Below are positions 14,401-23,400 of a DNA stretch of 64,000 bases, piece by piece. Below the pieces are notes generated by a model. It made no database searches. It saw nothing but the letters and a program-made list of their open reading frames with translations, and was not told the DNA's origin. Source of the stretch: Mytilus edulis (taxonomy: Eukaryota > Mollusca > Bivalvia > Mytilida > Mytilidae); assembly GCF_963676685.1 (NCBI RefSeq), contig NC_092349.1, forward strand, positions 59,937,431 to 60,001,430. The letters run 5' to 3'. The first letter of the stretch is position 1; the number at the start of each line of letters is the position of its first letter. The position numbers and the translations under genes are program-made.

Positions 14401-17400
14401 CAACCAACCTGTTTTCATTTTTTCCATTTTAAAGTTATCCCCAAGTGCTCTGCTAATGTTTTGGTCTTTTTTCATTAACCAGTTATGCCAATAGTCTAAC
14501 TTTTCAGGAACTACTTTAGGATTTCCAGGAATAACATTTACAGAGAAGCTTAACTCATCATTAGGATGTCTAAATAATGCTGAGTAACCTATAGAAACAA
14601 AAATATAAAGCAAAATAATTAAAAAAAATAAATCTACCTAGTTATAAAACAGAAATTTAAATGAGTGGCATAATGGACAAAAAAACAAAATAATAATGAA
14701 TTCAAATAATTCTGCTGTAGCCTGCCTCTAATTGGGATTTTCTCGATGTGTTGAAGAACTATATTGGTGGCCTTGGACTGTTTTCTGCTCGATGGTATAG
14801 TCGTTGTTTCTTTGACACATTCCCTGTTTTCTGCTCTATGATCTAGTTGTTGTTTCTTTGACACATTCCCCCAAAATTACTCTCCGTGGAAAGTCTTGCC
14901 ACTTAGTTATATACAAAAATTTGGGGGGGGGACACAATTTTACACTCAAGTCAAGAAGGATTGCTTTATAGCATAAAAAGTTAATCCGTTTTGGCATGAT
15001 ATCCTGGTAAATTTTTCCAAGTTAAAAAATAAGCTTAAAGCTGAAAACAATTCTGAAATTCTGTCCCAGTCCATATGGCTGAACCCAAACATCAAAATGG
15101 ATGGCAAGAGGATTTTGAGGTTCAAATATATTGAAAATAGTATATTCTTCATTAATGATCTGATGTCAGATAATAATACATTATTCACATATGATGAATT
15201 AAAAAAAATATGATATTAATACTAATTTTGTAGAGTTTTATGGTATTTTAAGTGTGATTCCGAAACAGATGGAAAAGTATAATAGAAGGTAGTTCAAAAC
15301 TGCAAATTATTGAAAATAAACTAATAGATAAAGTTAAAAGGGAACCAAAATCTTGTAAATTTTTCTATACATTATTTTTGGATGATAATAAAGTGATATC
15401 TTTATCTTCCCATGAAAAATGGGAAAGAGATTTACATATGCAGATTGAAGATTGGAATGCTATTTATTCAATGCCCTTCATTATATCCAGAAATTCTTTT
15501 TTACAAAACTTTCAATTTAAGATTGTTCATAGGATTCTACCATGTAATTCATTTTTATTGAAATGTAAATTAAAAGAAACTGAACTATGTACATTTTGTT
15601 CAGAAATTAAAGAAAATACTTTTCACATATTTTGGGAATGTAATGTATCACAAAACTTCTGGCCATACGTTATAGATTGGATTAAAAATTATGGCATTCT
15701 CCTGCCTTTCAGTGCAAAAGAAGTCATTTTTGGTGTGTCGGAAGATTTTGTCAACAGTATAATAGTTAATAATGTTTTGTTGTTGTTCAAATATTATATA
15801 TACAAATGTAAATGTAAGAACATGCCACCCACAGCATATGGTGGAATAGAATATTTAAAGTATTGGATTAATATAGAAAATACTCTGTATGTTTCTTAAC
15901 TCCTGTACAAAAAGTAAAAATGGATCAGAAATGGAATTTGTTAGAAGCAGCTTTTATTTAATTTATTAACAAAATCATTTGTAATATTTACATTTATCTT
16001 ATTATATCCTAAGATTTAATTGATCTTTCAAGTATCACTTTATTTTTTATAATGTGTATCGAATACTGTAGTATGCCATGTATGTAATTTTACATGTTTC
16101 ATGAAAAATAAAATAATTACAAAAACACTAAAAAAAAAAAAGAAAAAAAAAGAAATTCAGATCCCCATCATAAAATGTACATAATCTAATGAGGGAACAA
16201 GGACAGCTAAACGGAAGAATATACACTAGATGAAAAGTAAAGACAATAGGTCATAAAGATCATGCAGGTAAGCTTAATTTAGTTTTAAACTATATGTATG
16301 AAACATAAACTAAAAATAGAATTAATTGGAAACTGTTAAAAAATACTAAATAAATTAGTCTATAAGGATTTTATGGATAATTCCACCTTATGTAATAATG
16401 CTGTATTTTGATTGGATGAGAACCATGGTATTTTTCACCAATTTCTATATATTGAGATTTTCTTTTCTCTGCCGGGGTATTTGCCATTAGGGAATTCCAT
16501 ATACCGGGGTATTTGCTAGCAAATACCATGGCAGATGGGAAATACCCTATAGCAAATACCATGGCAGATGGGGAATACCATGTCTAAAAATAACTCAATG
16601 AATTATTTCTTTTCTAATATGACAAATTCATGGTCATTCTAAATATATGGTTCCAGATGAAATATTTAGGATAAAAAGCATCATTATTGAATTTGGACCG
16701 AATGACGTAAAAATTCCGGGAATGACGTCATAAATAAAACTCAAAGGAGAATTGTCAACCGGTCACATAAAACTGGAATCCACTTGTATTACGCTTCACT
16801 GAAACTGATGAACAAAGTGTAGTAGTCAGCCGAGAACCAGCGTATTATCATAAAAAAATGATAAGAAATGATTATACGGTCAATGCAATTTGACTGCGCA
16901 AATAGCACAGCTGCAGTGTATACAAAAATTATACATTCAAGTCGAAATTTCATATGATTCCTGATCTGATTGTAATAAACTTTAATTTCTGAGGTGGAAC
17001 ATTCGGTGGAATTAAACAATTATATCATGCTTACAAGGGGTATTTGCCAAAAATACCGGTTTCGAGGTAATCAAATTTCCCTCGCCTAACGGCTCTGGAA
17101 ATTTGTACCTCTCAACCGGTATTTTTGGCAAATACCCCTTGGAAGCATGATATATTTGTATAAAGTTTCCTGAGGAGTTTGTAAATTACCTGGCAATAAT
17201 TCTTTATTAAAAAATACTACACCATCAGCATCAAATCTATGTGTACCACCTTCTACATATGTTCTGGAACATGTGCTATCTGGTGGACGTGTCACTAAAC
17301 CTAATTTTGTAGCAAGTCTTGAAGGGGCACCATCAGAACATACCAACACCTTTATAAAAGATAACAGAAGCATGCATTTTAACAGCATAATTTTAAATGG

Positions 17401-20400
17401 CCTAATTTGTGTAAAAAAAAAATTTTTAAAACAATTTAAATTTTTATGAAAATTTCCAGTACATCTCAAATTCAAGTATTGTAAATTCAGAAATTTTCAC
17501 AAGGTTTTATTAATGCGGTTAATTAACTTGGTGAGTATTGCAATTATAACAACTCACATTCTGATAGCTTATGCAATATATATCTATATACAGATATTCC
17601 TGAAATTGCAATTATTTATTTCACATCTTTGTCCATACTTCAAAAATCGACTAAAAATAAATGCATGCAAAAATTTCTGAATATATAAGAACTAAGTGTT
17701 TTTGGATAAACAATAATTGCATAATTTAGAGCTGAGATGTTTGAGAGCTTGACATATTGTATAAATACTTTCTCGATTTTTCCTTCTCCTGACTTTTTTT
17801 GTTGAATATTTTTTATTTAATCAGCATGTGGTTGGTTTGATCTCAGTTCTTCATTGGTCAACATTCTATTTTGATGTTAAATTTTCTTACTTTCTTCTGA
17901 ATTTCCTATTGAGATGTCATGAAAAAAGCTGACCATGTCTGACGACATCACGTAGAAAGAATACATCTTTTTGCAGGTTGTTTGAAAAGAAATATTAAGA
18001 TTGTCTGCATATATTCTTAAAATCAATAGAGAAACACATTCCACCACCAAAACTAGTGCAATACAACATTTATCCGCTCTTGGCAATTCAATTTTAAACA
18101 TTTAATATGCAGTGGTAGAATCTTTATTTCTATTTAATGACTAACTTGACCACTAGATGTCATGGTGTTTCTTTTTGTGTCTCTGATTTGCTTTATCATT
18201 TATGTTTACTCATGTCTGCTTCTATTCATAACATTTAGTTAATACCCTGGATGTTAATGTATCTGTTGTACCATATTTGTACACAGTCCATAGTCCAGTA
18301 TCTTCATCAAATTTAGTTTCTGTCACTGGCCAGTTCTCTTTTAAATCTGCCCCCATCCTTAAAAATACATATTTTTTCTTATTTTGAATAGTATGAAATA
18401 ATAATGAAGTCGTATTCAAAAAATTTAAATGCAGGTTGTTGAAAATCTAAGTACTTTTTAATACAATTTACAATAATATAATTTCAACTGTTTGAAGGAA
18501 CTGAATTAGATTGAAATTAATTTCTTCTAGTTGCCTGCCCATATACAGTTATTTGTGTTTCTGCACTTCATGGGATATAACCATTTAGCACAACAGGGCT
18601 GATTCGATTAGATGTGTTTCCAAGATTTTTTTGCCTTTCTTATGTGAATTTATTTGATGTTATATTTGTTTTATTATATGTTCTGATTTTAGTTGTATGT
18701 ATAAATTACTGACTATATTTTGTCGACATGATATTATATATCATAATGTGCAATTACAATCAGCACATGGCACTGTCGTGTGGGTATTCAATTTGAACTT
18801 TAATTTGGTTTTTATTAGTGATATTTGTTTAGAGTTAGGTAGTCTATGGGCGTTAGTAATTGTAGAAAAATCAACTTTATCATAATGAAAGCAACTAAGA
18901 ATTTTGCTGTGGAAAACAATTCTTTCAGTAAAAATCTTTTTAAATCTAAATCTAATTTTCAGATTTATATCAGTGTATATGTGTGTGTCACTATATAAAT
19001 AAACAGTTTGCACAATTATGTTTCCAAAAAAATGTAACAACTATCAATATATTATAAATTATAAAAATGTAAATTTCTTAATTTTAAATTTGAAGCATTA
19101 TAGTACATGCTGCAACAACTATACCTTTTTGCTGCCATGGCAATACTCTCATCTAATAAGATTCTTTTACAAGCAATGGCCACTGGTATTTCTCCAAATT
19201 TTATTGGTCTTCCCCAAATATAGCTTAATCCACCAGGACTACATAAACTCCTATACTCCATCTGAGAAAAACATAATAAATTCTGATTAATATGGCTTGC
19301 TAGAAAACAATTTGGAAATTAAAATTTGTTTTAAGAACAATTAAGATTAGGGCAATTTAGAGCAGGAACAGGATCTGCTGTAACCCTTCTGAAGCACCTC
19401 AGATCATACTGGAGGGTTTGGATGCCCTTAAAAAATGAAGATTAGAGAATAACGGGCAAAAAAATGAAGATTAGAGAAAAAAGGGGTTAATTTTTTGAAG
19501 ATTAGAGAAAAAAGGGGTTAATTTTTTAATGATTAGAGAAAAAAGGGGTGAAAATTAAATGTTTACAGAATAACAGACCCCCCCCCCCCCCCCATCCAGA
19601 CCCTCATACTGTTTGTGTTGCTCAGACTGTAGTTTTCTGTTTTCTGTATTTGTTTTCGACTTAAAAACTTTAAAAGGGGTTTTGTTTTCAAATGGGTTTT
19701 CAACTTATGAGTTTAAAAGAAAAGGAGTTTTGTTTTTGACAAGTTTGCGCTAACATAAGCAACATGATGTGCGTCACATATGGAGCAGGATCAAATTACT
19801 TTTCTGGAGAATGTGAGATTATCCCCAGTTTTTGGTGGAGTTTGTGTTGCTCAGTCTTTAGTTTCTATGTTGTGTTTTGTGTACTTTTTTGTCTGTTTGT
19901 CTTTTTATTTTTTAGCCATGGCATTGTCAGTTTATTTTTTAGCCATGGCATTGTCAGTTTATTTTTTAGCCATGGCATTGTCAGTTTATTTTTTAGCCAT
20001 GGCATTGTCAGTTTATTTTTAGCCATGACATTGTCAGTTTATTTTTTAGCCATGGCATAGTCAGTATATTTTTTAGCCATGGCATTGTCAGTATATTTTT
20101 TAGCCATGGCATTGTCAGTATATTTTTTAGCCATGGCATTGTCAGTTTATTTTTTAGCCATGGCATTGTCAGTATATTTTTTAGCCATGGCATTGTCAGT
20201 ATATTTTTTAGCCATGGCATTGTCAGTTTATTTTTTAGCCATGACATTGTCAGTTTATTTTTTAGCCATGGCATTGTCAGTTTATTTTTTAGCCATGGCA
20301 TTGTTAGTTTATTTTTTAGCCATTGTCAGTTTATTTTTTAGCCACGGCATTGTCAGTATATTTTTTAGCCATGACATTGTCAGTATATTTTTTAGCCATG

Positions 20401-23400
20401 GCATTGTCAGTTCATTTTTTAACCATGGCATTGTCAGTTTATTTTTTAGCCATGGCATTGTCAGTTTATTTTTTAGCCATGACATTGTCAGTTTATTTTT
20501 TAGCCATGGCATTGTCAGTTTATTTTTTAGCCATGGCATTGTCAGTATATTTTTTAGCCATGGCATTGTCAGTTTATTTTTTAGCCATTGTCAGTTTATT
20601 TTTTAGCCATGGCATTGTCAGTATATTTTTTAGCCATGGCATTGTCAGTTTATTTTTGACTTATCGGTTTGAATATTCATTAGGTATCTTTTTCTTCTCT
20701 TTAACTATTCCTTTTATGTTTACCATCTCTCTTTTAGAGCTTCAAATAATGTATAACCAATTGTTTGATGTTGAAGACTGTATAATGACCACCAGATGTT
20801 TTTGTGTCTAATGGTTTGTGACTGGTGTTTACCCCTTTTATACATACAGTCAAACCTGTTTTAAGAGACCAATTAAGGGAGAGCAAAAAAGTGGTCTCTC
20901 AAGACAGGTGGTCTTTAAATAAAGGTTCAATTTATATGAAATGTACTACAGAGGGACCTTAAATTATTGGTCTTTTAACACAGCTTTTTGCTTAATACAG
21001 ATGGTCTCTTAAGCAGGTTTGACTGAAATTAAAAAAAAGCCATCTGTGTAAATAGTATGACTTGTTTAATTCTTGCTGCCTATAATGATACTGATGAATA
21101 CTGATGTCAACTTATATTTGTTCACTCTAACAAAAAAGTTTATTCGGTAGGAAACAAATGATGTAATCTTTGTTTCAGAGGAAATTAAATATAAAAAAAA
21201 AGTTCTTCCATTTGGAACTTCTATTTTGAAAGAACTACAAAATCTGCCAACTTTTCATGAAGCAAAAGCTGAAATTTTGCCAAAATTGTAGACATCAACA
21301 TGACCAAAGAGAAAAAACAATAGATCAAGGGAAAATTACGCCAAATAAGCATTAAATTTCATGAGTCTCACGCTTAATTTATGACTTGGCAGCCCTTAAA
21401 ATATTTCTATTCAATGACATACATACAACATGTGCCTTGTTCTCTTTGATTAAATGTTGATAAACTCCCATGTCTATCAATATTTCTATAGCAGTTCTAC
21501 ACACAGCATCTCCACAGTATTTATCTCTAGGAAATTTCTTTTTCTCCAGTAACAGCACTTTCCATCCTTTCTGTGCTGTAAAACAAAATAATTTCTTAAA
21601 GCATTTTCAATATATCTTTTTCTTTTTTCATATAATAATAAGGTGTAAATTGTCCCATGCTTTTTCCTAGTGGGAACCTTAAACACCTCTCTCTAATTTT
21701 TCTTGCTCTTCAAAATACATAATGTTCATTTGATACCAAATGTATTTCTTTTTCAGCATAAACTGTAAATTCTGAAATCATTGTGTGCATTTATTATTGC
21801 TATTGTTCACTAATGGAAACAATTGTGAATTTATTTAATGCAATTACACAAAAATCGGCATAAAGATCTATCATTCAGTTATCAGAATGCGAGTTCTTAT
21901 AATTGAGATACTCACTTTGTCGCATTATTTGCGTTTAAATAAAAAACTCGCAATGATTTCTGAATTTACAATACTACACAAAATGGTCAAGAATGCAACT
22001 AAACCTTGTGTTTTGACTGGCAGTTGGCTACTGTCAGCTCAAATGTATACCATACCAGTAATGTTGATTTTTGCCACAGGGTTGACAACAAGAGCTTTGA
22101 AATTTTAAAATGTCTTTTAATTTAGTGTCCATGTAAGTGTAATACAGTAAATTGTTTATATAATATATTATGTACCAATCAGGCAGCTATACACACAAGC
22201 TACATGTAACAGTCATTTCTCTAAATTGTTTCAATTCTGAACTTACCCAGAAAATAAGCACATGTTGACCCTGCTGGTCCTGCTCCCACTATAGCTACAT
22301 CATAGTGATCTTTTTCTTCATTCTATAAAACATTATGAGATGGGATGTAAGTTAACTTCTTGTTTGTCTTAATTATTCACGTTTATAGCTCTTAGCTTCA
22401 TGTAAATTTGTACATTATAATACATCTTTGTTTTCATTTTAAAACACATAGTTATATGTCCATCAGTTGACAAGTCATATAAAAAAGAAGATGTACCGGT
22501 AGTATGATTGCCAATGAGACAACTGTCCACAAGAGACAAAAATGACACAGAAATTAACAACTATAGGTCACCGTACAGCCTTCAACAATGAGCAAAGCCC
22601 ATACCACATAGTCAGCTATAAAAGGCATAGTTGTTTTCCCTTTGTTTGTTGTGTTTCAGTTCAGTATTTTTGTTTTAATTTTACTTTTTATCTACCCATT
22701 GAGTCAGCAGACCTCTTTCATCCTTTTGTAAGTGGTGTCATGATTAATACTGCAGTCACAAATGATCATTATTTATTTAAGGTGGTACCCAACACCTTGA
22801 CTAATCGTTATTTTGCTCGTTTAATTTTCATAAAAAAAAATAACAAATTGTTTACTTTGACCCTTTGACAAAAAAATAAAAAATTCCTAAAATTTGAATC
22901 AACCTCTTCATCATGTTTATCAGAAAATATTGTTGGTTATATAGCAGAGGGGCATAAAGCGGGGTACATATGTATCTGCACGGAAGAACGCAAAATAAAA
23001 TTGCCATTTCACGATGAACGAACAATTAAAAATGTCTTGCAGGTTGATCTTTTTACCAATTTCACGAAACACAGTGAATAACGGACCTTTTTCACGGCTG
23101 CATGGGAAATAAAAATGGCAAAACATGTTGCACGAAATTAACCCTTTACCACCCTCATAGCAGTTTTACAAACACTAATTTTGATCATTGAGAAGCTTAA
23201 TATTTCCTTACCAAAACATTGTGATTTTTACAGAGTTATCTCCCTGTAGTGTTAGGTACCAACTTAAATATGCAAATTATATCACAATTCAAGTTGAGAA
23301 TTATTTTCTTCATTCTGTGAATGTATAGAAGTAGTTAACTTAGTTTGTTGCTTATTATCCAATGCATTACTGATTTTTTTAGTTATAAATGCATTAATAA

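Noticed and set aside
15378-15899. Stand-alone 173-aa host gene
   Set aside because: Begins at TTG, has LINE zf-RVT motifs and a frameshifted ORF2 continuation upstream, and is followed by an A-rich tail.
19905-20656. CRISPR-like array
   Set aside because: Units are contiguous with no unique spacers, and the genome is eukaryotic.
19764-20811. Long repetitive proteins on both strands (MALSVYFLA, MPWLKNKLT)
   Set aside because: Product of a stop-free 27-bp minisatellite; hydrophobic repeats appear in several frames equally.
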